Below, piece by piece: positions 17,275-26,001 of a stretch of 64,000 bases of DNA. The notes beneath the pieces are model-generated. The model worked only from the letters and a program-made list of their open reading frames with translations. It did not search any database and had not been told where the DNA came from. The translations under genes and the position numbers were made by a program. Position 1 is the first letter of the stretch. Each line of letters starts with the position of its first letter. The stretch comes from Streptomyces tsukubensis (GTDB taxonomy: Bacteria > Actinomycetota > Actinomycetes > Streptomycetales > Streptomycetaceae), in the NCBI RefSeq assembly GCF_009296025.1, contig NZ_CP045178.1:4526001-4590000 (forward strand), written 5' to 3'.

Positions 17275-19476
17275 TCACTCCTTCGTGTAAGTCACCGGTG
17301 CCTTTGTGGAGCCCACCTGTTGGCGTACGAGGGTGTTTGGGTCCGTGAGTTGGAGGCGGCTGGTTTTGCCGGGGCTGCATTGGGGTTTTTCGCCCTGGGT
17401 GAGGTCGCTCGGGCTGAGTTCGAGTGTGTCGTCGCCGCCGTTGAGTCTGGCGGTCCATCGGCAGTCGTAGGCGGGGCCGCTGTCCGCGAGGGTCATCACG
17501 GTGTCGCCCGTACTGCCTTGCGTGATGGTCATGCGGAGTTCTTGGGTTCCGCCGCTCACCTCCAGGGTCGAGCGCCAGCTGCCGACGAACTTGTCCGGCA
17601 CATCGCCGCCCGTGGAGGTGTTGTCCGTGTCGTTCGCGTTCTTGTCGCCCTCGGTGGAACCCGACTCGCTCTCGCCGGTCGTCGTCGGTGTCTCCGAGCC
17701 CTGGGACGAGGAGGCCGCGCTGCTCGAATGGCCCGAGCCGGGTTCGTCGCCGCCTTCCCGCATCAGCGCGTACACGGAGCCGCCCGCTCCCAGCGCCACC
17801 ACCAGCGCCACCGCGATCAGCGCCGCCGTCGAACGGCCGCTCCTCTGTGGCTGCCGTCCGCCGGGGCCCGTCTGCCCCTGGCCGTAGGGAGGGCCGCCGT
17901 GGGGAGGTGTCCCGCCGTACGGGGGTGTGGCTCCGTACGGGGGAGCGGCCGGTTGCGGGTAGCCGTAGGGGTGGCCCTGCTGCGGGGGCTGGTTCAAGTT
18001 CTGGCCCGCGCCCTGGCCCTGGCCCATGTTCTGGCCTTGGCCCGCGCCTTGGCCTTGTCTCTGAGGTACGGCTCCGTACGGTTGCGGGTAGCCGTAGACC
18101 GGCTGGTGGTCCGGCTGCGGGGTGGGGCCGGGGGCTTGGCCCGCGCCTGATCCCGAGCGCGCTCCCGCCGCCGGGCCCGCCGCCATCGTCGGCAGGTGGT
18201 TGAGCCCTTGGGGCTGGGGCTGGGGCTGGGGCTGTGGCGGGGGCTGGCTGTGTGCGTTGCCCCGTCCCTGGTTCTGGCCCTGGCCTCCCGCCGGGGTTCC
18301 TGGCGGGGGCGGTGCCCCGGAGTCGCCTCTCGGCTCCTGCGCGGCCTCCTCGCCGTGCGTCCCGCTGGCCGCTCGTACCTGTTCCGCCGCTTCCTCTTGC
18401 GGATCCGCCGCGTCCCGGTACCGTCTCCCGGCCGCCGCTCCCGCTCCCGCGCCGAGAGCCGCGCCGCCCGCCGCCGCACCCGCGGCGCCCTGCCTGGCCC
18501 GCTCGGAGCCGTTCCGTCCTGAGTCGTTCCGTGCCGTGCCCGTCGCGTCCGGCCTGTCCGGTTCCTCGGTCTCCAGCAACTGCACCGCTTCCCTGCCCAG
18601 TTGCGCCACGAGCGCCGCGGGAAGCCACGGTTCGCGCGTGCGGCCGTCGCCCAACGTGTTGTCCGCGCCGGTACGCGCCAGAATCGTGTCCAGCGTCGGG
18701 CGGCCACTCGGGTCCTTGATCAGGCAGGCCCCCACCAGGTCCTGGAGCCCTTCTGGCAACGGACTCAGATCGGGCTCCTCCTCGGCGATCCTGAACATCA
18801 GGGCGTGCACGCCGCTGCTCGCCGTACCGAAGGGGAGCCGGCCCGACGCGGCGAAGGCGAGAACCGAGCCCAGGCAGAAGATGTCGCTGGTCTGTGTGAT
18901 CCGTTCGCCGCGCACCTGCTCGGGCGCCATGAAGCCCGGCGAGCCGACCACCGCGCCGGTACGGGTGAGACCCCCGTCAGTGACCGTTTCGAGCGCCCGC
19001 GCGATACCGAAGTCGATGACGCGCGGGCCGTCGATCGTGACCAGCACGTTCGACGGTTTCAGGTCGCGGTGGATGAGCCCCGCCGAGTGGATGTTCTTCA
19101 GCGCGAGGGCGAGGCTGCCTGCCAGTATGCGTACCGAACGCTCGGGCAGCGGGCCGTAGTCGTGCGCGACGACCGACTGGAGCGACGGTCCCGCCACGTA
19201 CCCCGTCGCGACCCAGGGGATCGCCGCCTCCGTGTCGGCGTCGAGCACCGGTGCCGTCCACTGTGCGCTGACCCTCTCCGCGGCGCGCACCTCCTGGCGG
19301 AAACGGTTCCTGAACTCCTCCTGCTCGGCGAGTTCGTGCCGCACCAGCTTGACCGCGACCGTCCTCCCCCGCTCGGACCTGGCCAGATACACCTGGCCCA
19401 TACCGCCGGCTCCGAGCCGTGCGAGGAGCTTGTACGCCCCGATGCGCCGCGGGTCTTCCGCTGCCAATGCCTCCAT
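17275..19476 (-). CDS. membrane Ser/Thr protein kinase (PknB-like, no PASTA)
   Basis: 733 aa from ATG 19476. The kinase domain (about residues 10-265) has the glycine loop RLGAGGMGQVYLA, Lys in VAVKLV, catalytic loop HRDLKPSNVL, DFG in VIDFGIARAL and APE in FMAPEQVRG, so it should be active. A long Ala/Gly/Gln/Pro-rich linker (~300-545) with GQGxGQ repeats leads to one membrane helix near residue 550 (TAALIAVALVVALGAGG). An extracellular domain of about 150 residues follows (SWRSTLEVSGGTQELRMTIT, a beta-rich fold with no PASTA repeats). It probably senses an external signal and phosphorylates Ser/Thr on cytoplasmic targets. Upstream in-frame sequence up to 20034 has no coding character and is excluded. 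Confidence 0.93.
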   Translation of the reverse strand: MEALAAEDPRRIGAYKLLARLGAGGMGQVYLARSERGRTVAVKLVRHELAEQEEFRNRFRQEVRAAERVSAQWTAPVLDADTEAAIPWVATGYVAGPSLQSVVAHDYGPLPERSVRILAGSLALALKNIHSAGLIHRDLKPSNVLVTIDGPRVIDFGIARALETVTDGGLTRTGAVVGSPGFMAPEQVRGERITQTSDIFCLGSVLAFAASGRLPFGTASSGVHALMFRIAEEEPDLSPLPEGLQDLVGACLIKDPSGRPTLDTILARTGADNTLGDGRTREPWLPAALVAQLGREAVQLLETEEPDRPDATGTARNDSGRNGSERARQGAAGAAAGGAALGAGAGAAAGRRYRDAADPQEEAAEQVRAASGTHGEEAAQEPRGDSGAPPPPGTPAGGQGQNQGRGNAHSQPPPQPQPQPQPQGLNHLPTMAAGPAAGARSGSGAGQAPGPTPQPDHQPVYGYPQPYGAVPQRQGQGAGQGQNMGQGQGAGQNLNQPPQQGHPYGYPQPAAPPYGATPPYGGTPPHGGPPYGQGQTGPGGRQPQRSGRSTAALIAVALVVALGAGGSVYALMREGGDEPGSGHSSSAASSSQGSETPTTTGESESGSTEGDKNANDTDNTSTGGDVPDKFVGSWRSTLEVSGGTQELRMTITQGSTGDTVMTLADSGPAYDCRWTARLNGGDDTLELSPSDLTQGEKPQCSPGKTSRLQLTDPNTLVRQQVGSTKAPVTYTKE

Positions 19477-19966
19477 TGCCGCGCCGTCCCTCCCCCTGGG
19501 CGGACGGTCGCTCCCCTGCCGGTGTGACCGCCCCTGTACGACACGTCGAGGATAGTGCCGAGGTCGGACATCGGGGGCGTATCGCGTATCTACAGTTCCG
19601 TAACACGGTGGCACCAATTCCGCACCACAAGGAACGCGGACGGGCTTGTGCTGCCGGGCAGTTGACTGTGCGTGGCGTGTGTCCGGTCCGGTGGCGCAGG
19701 GAAGCCACGTCCTCGTACGAACCAGTGAGGGTGGTGCCGCCCTTCGGCTGCTCGCCGGGTTCAGCACCAGACTCTTGGAGGTGTTGGCGTCCTCGTCCAC
19801 CGCGGTCCACCGGAACGAGACCTCGCGTGGTTCCTGGTCGCCGGCCGGTTCCCTTGGTGTCCGGTCGGTTCGACCGCTCGACGCCCTGGGCAGTGGGAAG
19901 CCCCACCGCGCGCCTGCACGCGGTGGGGCGATCTTCGAGCGGTGATCTTCGACCGCTCTGTGCTGA
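19477..19966. other. intergenic region between kinase and DUF397 genes
   Basis: About 490 bases without a confident gene. Both genes are on the minus strand, so it holds the kinase promoter and leader and the terminator of the XRE/DUF397 pair (19901-19928). The minus frame around 19730-19830 gives a protein-like stretch (SFRWTAVDEDANTSKSLVLN) with no start or family match, possibly a decayed fragment; not annotated as a gene. Confidence 0.4.
19901..19928 (-). terminator. terminator of the XRE/DUF397 operon
   Basis: Perfect 10-bp arms CCCCACCGCG / CGCGGTGGGG with an 8-base loop, 38 bases beyond the DUF397 stop on the minus strand. Confidence 0.7.
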
Positions 19967-20176
19967 TCAGGCGGTACCGAACTCTCCGGCCTTCGTACCC
20001 GCGATGAACGAGGCGAACGCGTCGGGGGTGACACGGAGGCTTGGACCGGTCGGGTTCTTGGAGTCGCGTACGGGAACGACGCCGTGGGACGCGGCGAGGT
20101 TGGCAGCGACCTCGACGCACTGACCGCCGTTGTCGCTGTAGGAGGACTTGAACCAGCGGGGGGATTCGGTGGTCAC
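19967..20176 (-). CDS. DUF397 small protein
   Basis: 69 aa. It has the DUF397 signature: WFKSSYSDNGGQCVEVA, then VPVRDSKNP and a C-terminal helix PDAFASFIAGTKAGEF. The GTG start overlaps the stop of the upstream XRE gene (GTGA). DUF397 proteins are encoded next to DUF5753 XRE regulators across Streptomyces (e.g. BldB/WhiJ-type pairs), where the small protein is thought to modulate the regulator. It is the second gene of that pair here. Confidence 0.92.
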   Translation of the reverse strand: MTTESPRWFKSSYSDNGGQCVEVAANLAASHGVVPVRDSKNPTGPSLRVTPDAFASFIAGTKAGEFGTA

Positions 20177-21000
20177 AGTGTGCCCTTTCGTAACTGATCG
20201 ATCATGGTCACGGACGCTGCTTGGGACAGCGATTCGGTTTGCAACTGATGGTAGGCCGTCAACATGGGCAGCACGGATGTGCTTTCGCGGTCGAGGTGCC
20301 CCTGCTGAGAGGACTCCGCGTAAGACATGAGTGATCGGTCCGGCAGCGTCAAGACGGTCACCGGGAGGTTCAAGGGTCGGCGAGCACCCATGTCGAATGG
20401 CGCGACCTGTAGCACGGTGGTCGGCTGCTCGGCGAATTCAAGCAAGCGCGCAAACTGGGCGTCCACGGTGTTGGCTTCACCGATGCGGCGACGGATACAG
20501 CTCTCGTCCAGGACAACGAAGACCAATGGCGGGGGCGTCCGGATGAGGGCGGCCTGCCGGTCCGTGACAAGTGCGATTCGTTCGTCCGCCTGCTCGGCGG
20601 TGATGGCCCCTCGCTTGACTGCGCTCTCGGCGAGGACGGTCGCGTACTCCGGTGTCTGTAGCAGCCCAGGAATGACGCCGACTTCGTACAGTCGAACCTC
20701 TGCCGCGCGTCCTTCGTGCTCGATGTACTCCGGGAAGCCTTCGAGCAGACTGCCGCGCCTCATCTCCCGCCACTCGCGTTCGAACACGTCACCGGTGCCG
20801 AATGCTAGATCCGCGCGCCGTGCGAGGCGCAAGGTTGGAAGTTTGCGACCAGTTTCGACGGAGGAGAGATGCGTACTTGAGTACCCCATTCGGGTGCCCA
20901 GTTCGTCCTGAGTCCAGGCGCGCTCTTCACGCAACCTGCGTAAACGGGCGCCAAATGCGGCCTGTGGAGAGCTGTCCGGGTCCAGTTCCTTGATGTTCAA
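20173..21000 (-). CDS. XRE-family regulator with DUF5753 (WhiJ-like), contains a TTA codon
   Basis: 275 aa from TTG 21000 (M-NIKELDPDSSPQAAFGARL); an upstream in-frame ATG would run into the divergent gene and is rejected. The HTH is at about residues 12-66 (TQDELGTRMGYSSTHLSSVE). The rest is the DUF5753 ligand or partner-binding region, with the typical PGLLQTPEYA. Leucine codon 20 (20941-20943 on the plus strand reads taa, minus TTA) makes it dependent on the bldA tRNA. It is coupled to the DUF397 gene and divergent from the 136-aa gene at 21108, which may be its target. Start codon choice is moderately certain. Confidence 0.85.
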   Translation of the reverse strand: MNIKELDPDSSPQAAFGARLRRLREERAWTQDELGTRMGYSSTHLSSVETGRKLPTLRLARRADLAFGTGDVFEREWREMRRGSLLEGFPEYIEHEGRAAEVRLYEVGVIPGLLQTPEYATVLAESAVKRGAITAEQADERIALVTDRQAALIRTPPPLVFVVLDESCIRRRIGEANTVDAQFARLLEFAEQPTTVLQVAPFDMGARRPLNLPVTVLTLPDRSLMSYAESSQQGHLDRESTSVLPMLTAYHQLQTESLSQAASVTMIDQLRKGTL

Positions 21001-21107
21001 CGCTCTACCATTGACCTTTCGTCCTTTCCGGAAACGTTGAAGGCAGCCCAACTCTAGGCCAATCTGAGCGCTCTGGGTAGTGGCACCGTTACGGAGAGGA
21101 ACGGACC

Positions 21108-21518
21108 ATGTCCGCACAGCAGCCATCCTTGAACGGGCGGGATCAGTCGTTTGTTGTCCCGGATCCCGGAATGCTCGTGCTTGACACCAGTCGAGGTGAT
21201 CGCGTGGGGGAGTTCCGGGGGCTCGCCGGCCCGTACTGGTCCCTGCGGCCGGTTCGCGGTGGGGTCGAGTGGGAAGTCGAGCCCGAGCATGTCCGGGTCA
21301 TGGACCCGGCCGCCTGCGAACCGGGCCGTCCTGAACCGTGTTGGCGCTGCCAGGAGATCGATCTCGCCGAAGCCGTCGCCAGGAGCGAGCGCGACGAGCG
21401 GAAGATGGCCGCGTCCGCGTCCGCCCGCGAACTCCACGAGGCCACCGAGCACAGCGGAGCAGAGCACGGCGGCGCCACTGAGCACGGCGGCGTCACTGAG
21501 AACGGCGGCCGGGCGTGA
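21108..21518 (+). CDS. hypothetical protein, 136 aa
   Basis: ATG 21108 with GGAGAGGAACGGACC upstream. The N-terminal half has a beta-rich look (FVVPDPGMLVLDTSRGDRVG, then YWSLRPVRGGVEWEVEPEHV). A CxxC pair sits in EPCWRCQEIDLAEAVARSE. The C-terminus has imperfect repeats (EATEHSGAEHGG, then ATEHGGVTENGG). Not recognised as a named family. It is divergent from the XRE/DUF397 pair and overlaps the next small ORF by GTGA, so it heads a small operon with the methyltransferase-like gene. Confidence 0.65.
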   Translation: MSAQQPSLNGRDQSFVVPDPGMLVLDTSRGDRVGEFRGLAGPYWSLRPVRGGVEWEVEPEHVRVMDPAACEPGRPEPCWRCQEIDLAEAVARSERDERKMAASASARELHEATEHSGAEHGGATEHGGVTENGGRA

Positions 21519-21709
21519 AGCTCCTGCCGGTGCGGCTCGTTCTGGCCGCAGGGGCCGCCGAGGTTCACTTGCGGCGGCGCTTCCCACGGCTCATGTGGGT
21601 GGTCGTTCCGCGTTCGGGCGCCCCGTCCGACGAGCCGTTCGCACAGTTGCAGCGTATCGAGGCGGAACTCGCGTACAACGAGCTGTTCTTCGGGGGGCGT
21701 GCCCCGTGA
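21515..21709 (+). CDS. hypothetical protein, 64 aa
   Basis: GTG 21515 overlaps the upstream stop. Sequence begins MKLLPVRLVLAAGAAEVHLR and ends AELAYNELFFGGRAP; the N-terminal 15 residues are hydrophobic, but a clear signal peptide is not evident. Third-position G+C is high, as expected of real coding. Its stop (21707-21709) overlaps a GTG at 21706 that opens the methyltransferase frame. Function unknown. Confidence 0.55.
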   Translation: MKLLPVRLVLAAGAAEVHLRRRFPRLMWVVVPRSGAPSDEPFAQLQRIEAELAYNELFFGGRAP

Positions 21710-22137
21710 GTCCCGTGAGCGAGACGCCGTACGACGGGTACGACGGGTACGAGGGGGATGGGGAGTACGAGGGGGACGTGTCGGCCGAGGGGCAGGAGGC
21801 CGGCTCCGTCCAGTACGTGCGGTGTCCGCTGCTCTCCTGCGGCAGGTTGCATGCGCGGGCCGCTCCGGAAGCCGAGTCCGATCCCGAAGCCGCGCCCGGC
21901 CCAGGCCCCGGCCCCGGCATGGGCCCCGGCCCGACCTCGGCCCCGGACCGGGGTCCATGCCCGGCTCCACGCCCCCACCCCCGCCCCGTACGCCCAAATC
22001 ATGAGCCCGTCCCGGGCGTAAAGCCGGGTTCGCCCCCGGCCCGCGTCCGAACCGGCCCCCGGAGCGAAGAACTTCACGCGGAGCGTCCCCGCGTCCCCGC
22101 TTCCACACCAGTACTGCTCACGAGAGGGCGCGACACC

Positions 22138-23364
22138 ATGGAATGGCAAGCACACGCACGTCGGCTCGCCACCGAGATCTCCGACCCCGTATCGCGGTGG
22201 CTGGCCCCGGTGGCCAGGGTGCCCCGGCATGAGCTGGTGCCCCGGTGGTGGGAGCGGGACGGGGGTGCGTGGGTCCTGCGGGACGGGGCCTGCGCCGACC
22301 CGGACACATGGGCCGAAGTCGCTTACGCGGACACGTCATTGGTCACTCGGGTCGGGGCGTTCCACGCCGACCACGCCCAACCCGGCGACCGGCCCACGGG
22401 ACTGCCCACGTCGTGCGGCACCTTGCCGGGTCTCGTGGTTCGGATGCTGCGCCTCGCCCGGCTCGGTGACGGGCTGCCCGTACTCGATCTGGGTACCGGA
22501 ACCGGTCTGCTCGCGGCCTACGCCTCCTTCCGCGTCGGGGCTCAGCACGTGACGAGCCTCGACGTGGACCCGTACCTGGTGAGCGCCGCGGGCGACCGCC
22601 TCGCGGGGCTCGGCCACCACCCGAAGATGGTCACGGCCGACGCCACCGACCATGTGCCGGGAACGTACGAACGGATCGTCTCCACCGTGGGGCTCCCGCC
22701 GGGGCCCGGTCTTCGGGCGGTGCTCGCCGCGCTCCCGCCCGGCGGGCGTCTCGTCACGCCCCTCGCGCGTACGTCCCTGATCGTCACCGGGTGGAAGCGG
22801 AGTAACGGGGACGTGGTGGGGCGGGTGGAGTGGGAGTGGGCCAGGTTCATGCCCGCCCGGTCCGGCGACGACTACCCGCCTGGCCGGGATGGCCTGTTGG
22901 ACCTGGCCCGCAACGCGGGCGGCGACGGGGGAGCGGGCCCGGACGAGGTCGAGACGAGTACCGGCAGGTACCCCGTGGTGGACGTGGTCAACGCGTGGGA
23001 GCTCCGGTCCATGCTGGAAGTCACCACGCCCGGCGTGGAGCTGGACTACGTGGCCCGTGGACGCGGGCGCACGGCCTGCCTGGCCCATCCCGACGGTTCG
23101 TGGGCGCGCGCGTCCGCCGAGTGGTGCGACCCGCCCACCGTGCACCAGGGGGGCCCGCGGCGGCTGTGGGACGCCTTGGAACGCATCCGCAGCTACCTCA
23201 ACACAGAGGGCAGCCTGCCCCTTTACGGTGCGCATGTCCGCATCACTCCGGACGGGACGGTCCATCTGTCGCGAGGACTGTGGCGTGCCTCCATGGGCGG
23301 CTCGTTCCTGGACGGCGTGTCCAATGGCGGCCCGTCCGTGGGCGGCTCGTCCCTGCGCGATTGA
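22138..23364 (+). CDS. protein-L-isoaspartate O-methyltransferase-like SAM enzyme (orphan)
   Basis: 408 aa from ATG 22138 with GAGAGGG upstream. The N-terminal helix (WQAHARRLATEISDP) and VPRHELVPRWW match isoaspartyl/RiPP-associated methyltransferases. SAM motif I is VLDLGTGTGLLAAY near residue 115, and a downstream VSTVGLPPGPGLRA replaces the usual motif II surroundings. The C-terminal ~190 residues are an extension beyond the core fold, as in methyltransferases of ATP-grasp peptide systems; no ATP-grasp gene is present here. The frame is open upstream to GTG 21706, which overlaps the previous stop and would add 144 residues: an acidic YDGYDGYEGDGEYEGD part, a VRCPLLSCGRLH motif and Pro-rich sequence. 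Which start is used is unresolved. Confidence 0.75.
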   Translation: MEWQAHARRLATEISDPVSRWLAPVARVPRHELVPRWWERDGGAWVLRDGACADPDTWAEVAYADTSLVTRVGAFHADHAQPGDRPTGLPTSCGTLPGLVVRMLRLARLGDGLPVLDLGTGTGLLAAYASFRVGAQHVTSLDVDPYLVSAAGDRLAGLGHHPKMVTADATDHVPGTYERIVSTVGLPPGPGLRAVLAALPPGGRLVTPLARTSLIVTGWKRSNGDVVGRVEWEWARFMPARSGDDYPPGRDGLLDLARNAGGDGGAGPDEVETSTGRYPVVDVVNAWELRSMLEVTTPGVELDYVARGRGRTACLAHPDGSWARASAEWCDPPTVHQGGPRRLWDALERIRSYLNTEGSLPLYGAHVRITPDGTVHLSRGLWRASMGGSFLDGVSNGGPSVGGSSLRD

Positions 23365-23541
23365 GGAGTGAGGCGATGGGCCAGGCCCGGGTGGAGGGTC
23401 CTGGAGGGGGCGCAGACAGTTCGTGGCCGTGGGGGCGGCTCACGGTGCGGCGCTGATTGGCTGTTCAACGGCCGTTGTCATAGGCGGGTGTTATCACTTG
23501 GTCGTGGTCATGCGACTACCGAACCTATGAGGTGTCAATCG

Positions 23542-24576
23542 ATGCGTTCCCCGCTTCCCCTGCCCCCTGCCGATGAGACTCATGTGCCCGGCATGTTGTT
23601 GATACGCACAGGCGACGATGACGACGTCTGGAACGACGTCCTGTGGCGGATGGGCGAACTGCCCGGCATGCGGGTCGCCGGTGACGGGAGTCAGGTCGGC
23701 CCGGCCGGTGCGGCTGACGCGGGGGCAGCGTCCTCGATTCCCCGGCGGCTGGTCGTGGCGGACGATCCCGCCTGGCGGGGCGCCACCGCCGAAGAAGTCG
23801 CCGAGGCGCTGGAAGAGCCCGGGATCTGGGTACCGGATCTGGTGGTGCTCACCGACGACAGGACCGCGCGCAACGCGGAGGCGCGCACGCTGTTGGCCTT
23901 CGGCAGTGACGACGGCGACATCAGTGGCTTCTGGATCACGCCGCGCCAGGCGGCCATGACCTATCTGGTGCTCAACCGTCCCTTGATCTCCTTCGTCTTC
24001 GAGGACTTCGCCGAGCGGGCCCCCACCGAGCCGGAATGGGAGGTCGAGGACGACGAGGAGTTGGGCGAGGACCATCTCTACGAGCCTGTGGGCGTCACCA
24101 TGGAAGCGTTGAGCAACCCGCCCCGCTACACCAGGCCCGACCATGAACTGCCCGTGCTCGACCATGACATCGACCTGCTGGTGCGTACCGATTTCACCGA
24201 CGACGCGGCCTGGGCCTCCCTGGTCGATCAGGTGGCCCACCCGGCGGACGACCTGTACGACGACGATCTCAGCGACCACGTCCGACTCGTGGACGATCCG
24301 GCCTTCGCGGGCGCCACACCCGAGCAGGTGCTCGCTCACATACGCCCCAGCGACGACGAGGAAGGGATGTTCGCGGAAGTGGTGCTGATCGCCGACGCCA
24401 CCACCCTGCACAGGGCCGGGCAGCGTGTCCTCGTGGTCCCCATGTCGGACGACGTCGGGCTCACCTTCCGGGTGGATGCCGATCAGGTGAGGAGCATGCT
24501 GATCAACTTGGCGTTGAGCAACCAGGACATTGATGACTGGCGGGGGGAGGAGAAGGAGGAGGCGGAGGACGCGTAG
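23542..24576 (+). CDS. tandem DUF6924 protein
   Basis: 344 aa from ATG 23542 (GAGGTG seven bases upstream). Two copies of one ~130-residue unit are visible. Copy 1 runs from LLIRTGDDDDVWNDVLWRM to a FVFEDFAE-like end. Copy 2 runs from LLVRTDFTDDAAWASLVDQV through VRLVDDPAFAGATPEQVL to SMLINLALSNQDIDDW. Copy 2 is close to the DUF6924 consensus and to the C-terminal domain of the protein at 46725-49556. The protein is very acidic, cytoplasmic (no signal or TM), function unknown. It is separated from the upstream methyltransferase by about 180 bases, so it probably has its own promoter. Confidence 0.8.
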   Translation: MRSPLPLPPADETHVPGMLLIRTGDDDDVWNDVLWRMGELPGMRVAGDGSQVGPAGAADAGAASSIPRRLVVADDPAWRGATAEEVAEALEEPGIWVPDLVVLTDDRTARNAEARTLLAFGSDDGDISGFWITPRQAAMTYLVLNRPLISFVFEDFAERAPTEPEWEVEDDEELGEDHLYEPVGVTMEALSNPPRYTRPDHELPVLDHDIDLLVRTDFTDDAAWASLVDQVAHPADDLYDDDLSDHVRLVDDPAFAGATPEQVLAHIRPSDDEEGMFAEVVLIADATTLHRAGQRVLVVPMSDDVGLTFRVDADQVRSMLINLALSNQDIDDWRGEEKEEAEDA

Positions 24577-24599
24577 GCGGCTGTGGGGGTCGGCCGGGG

Positions 24600-24662
24600 C
24601 GACGGGTCAGACCGGCACCCCGGCGCGACGGGTCAGACCGGCACCCCGCGCGACGGGTCAGA
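24600..24662. repeat. short tandem repeat at the MFS 3' end
   Basis: Three copies of cgacgggtcagaccg with a ggcacccc tail (period ~26-28) start at about 24600, 24626 and 24652. The last copy includes the stop codon of the MFS gene on the minus strand. It may function as, or derive from, a terminator between convergent genes. Confidence 0.6.
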
Positions 24663-25935
24663 CCGTCCCGGCGTGTCGGGGCGCCCTGACCCGCAGCAGG
24701 ATCAGCGACGCGGAGGCGAGCAGTACGACGCCGGAGACCGTGAAGACGGTGACGGCGCCCCCCATACCGAACATCACGCCACCCGCTGCGGCCCCGCCCG
24801 CGATGGCGGACTGGACGCCCACCACCACGAGCCCGCCCGCGCTCTCCGCCTGGTCGGGCACCATGCGGGTCGCCCAGTTCGACCAGGCCACCGACACGCC
24901 ACCGAAGGCCAGGCCCCAGAGGACCAGCAGGACGATGTAACCGGCCTGTCCCAGGGGGAGCAGCGCGAAGCCGAGCGCCGCGACGCCCATCACCGTCGGC
25001 GTCAGCACCAGCGTCAGGCGCAGGCTGGTCTGTAGAAGCCATCCGGCCGCCAGTGTTCCCACGAAGTTCGCCACTCCGAAGACGAACAACAGCACCGCGA
25101 GCTGGCTGACATGGACGTGCATCAAGTTTTCCAGCGCCGGCCGGATGTACGTGAACAGCGCGTAATGCCCGATGTGAACCAGCAGCATTCCCACGATGCC
25201 CACCCCGAACCCCGGGCGTCGCAGCACCTTCCACAAGGTGCCGAGCCGCGCCGAACCGTGGGGCGCCATCCGGGGCAGCGTGCACAGCTGGAACACCAGC
25301 GTCACCACTCCGAGCGCCGCAGCCGCCAGAAAGGTGCTACGCCAGCCGGTCAGCTCACCGAGGTAGCTGCCGAGCGGCACCGCCACGATGGTCGCCACCG
25401 CGATACCGCTGAAGATGATCGAGATCGCACGTGGGACCGACGCCGCGGGCACCAGACGCATGGCCGCCGCCGCAGCCATGCTCCAGAAGCCGCCGAGCGC
25501 GATGCCCAGCAGAATCCGCATCAGCATCAGCACCACTACGTTGGCGGCTGTGGCCACCAGCACATTGGAGACGATCAACAGGACGGTGAAGCCGAGCAGC
25601 ACCACCCTCCGGTCGATCTTCCGGGTCAGGCTCGCGGTCAACAACCCGGAAAGCATCGCCGCCACCGCGGTGACAGTCACCGCCTGCCCGGCCACAGCCT
25701 CGGATATCCCCAGGTCAGAGGCGATGGGGGTCAACAAGCTGGCTGGCAGGTACTCCGCCGTCAGCAGTCCGAAGACACCCACAGCCAGCGAGAACACCGC
25801 CGCCCAGGACGACGAGGCCGGTTCGGGCGGCGCCTGCCGCACATCGGCCGCTCCGCCGGACTCGGCACCGGGTCCGGTACCGGACCCCGCACCGGACTCG
25901 GCGCTGGTCACCGTGTCGCACACATCACTGCTCAA
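24658..25935 (-). CDS. MFS transporter (DHA1 family, NepI/AraJ-like efflux)
   Basis: 425 aa with 12 predicted membrane helices. The N-terminal ~45 residues are a hydrophilic Gly/Ser/Pro tail; helix 1 starts at AAVFSLAVGVFGLLTAEYLP. Motifs TRKIDRRVVLLG (loop 2-3, MFS motif A) and GIALGGFWSMAAA fit drug-H+ antiporters of the DHA1 group. Start TTG 25935 is supported by AGGAG nine bases upstream. It is divergent from the AraC regulator at 26002, the likely controller. Substrate unknown (small drug, nucleoside or sugar efflux). Confidence 0.88.
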   Translation of the reverse strand: MSSDVCDTVTSAESGAGSGTGPGAESGGAADVRQAPPEPASSSWAAVFSLAVGVFGLLTAEYLPASLLTPIASDLGISEAVAGQAVTVTAVAAMLSGLLTASLTRKIDRRVVLLGFTVLLIVSNVLVATAANVVVLMLMRILLGIALGGFWSMAAAAAMRLVPAASVPRAISIIFSGIAVATIVAVPLGSYLGELTGWRSTFLAAAALGVVTLVFQLCTLPRMAPHGSARLGTLWKVLRRPGFGVGIVGMLLVHIGHYALFTYIRPALENLMHVHVSQLAVLLFVFGVANFVGTLAAGWLLQTSLRLTLVLTPTVMGVAALGFALLPLGQAGYIVLLVLWGLAFGGVSVAWSNWATRMVPDQAESAGGLVVVGVQSAIAGGAAAGGVMFGMGGAVTVFTVSGVVLLASASLILLRVRAPRHAGTV

Positions 25936-26001
25936 CTTTTACTTCTCCTGAATAGCGTGAGACGTTCGAGTCAAGGCTGCACGCGAACTTCAGGATGATC
26001 C

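Noticed and set aside
19477..20034. N-terminal extension of the Ser/Thr kinase
   Set aside because: In frame, but the translation is not protein-like and canonical kinases start at the ATG at 19476.
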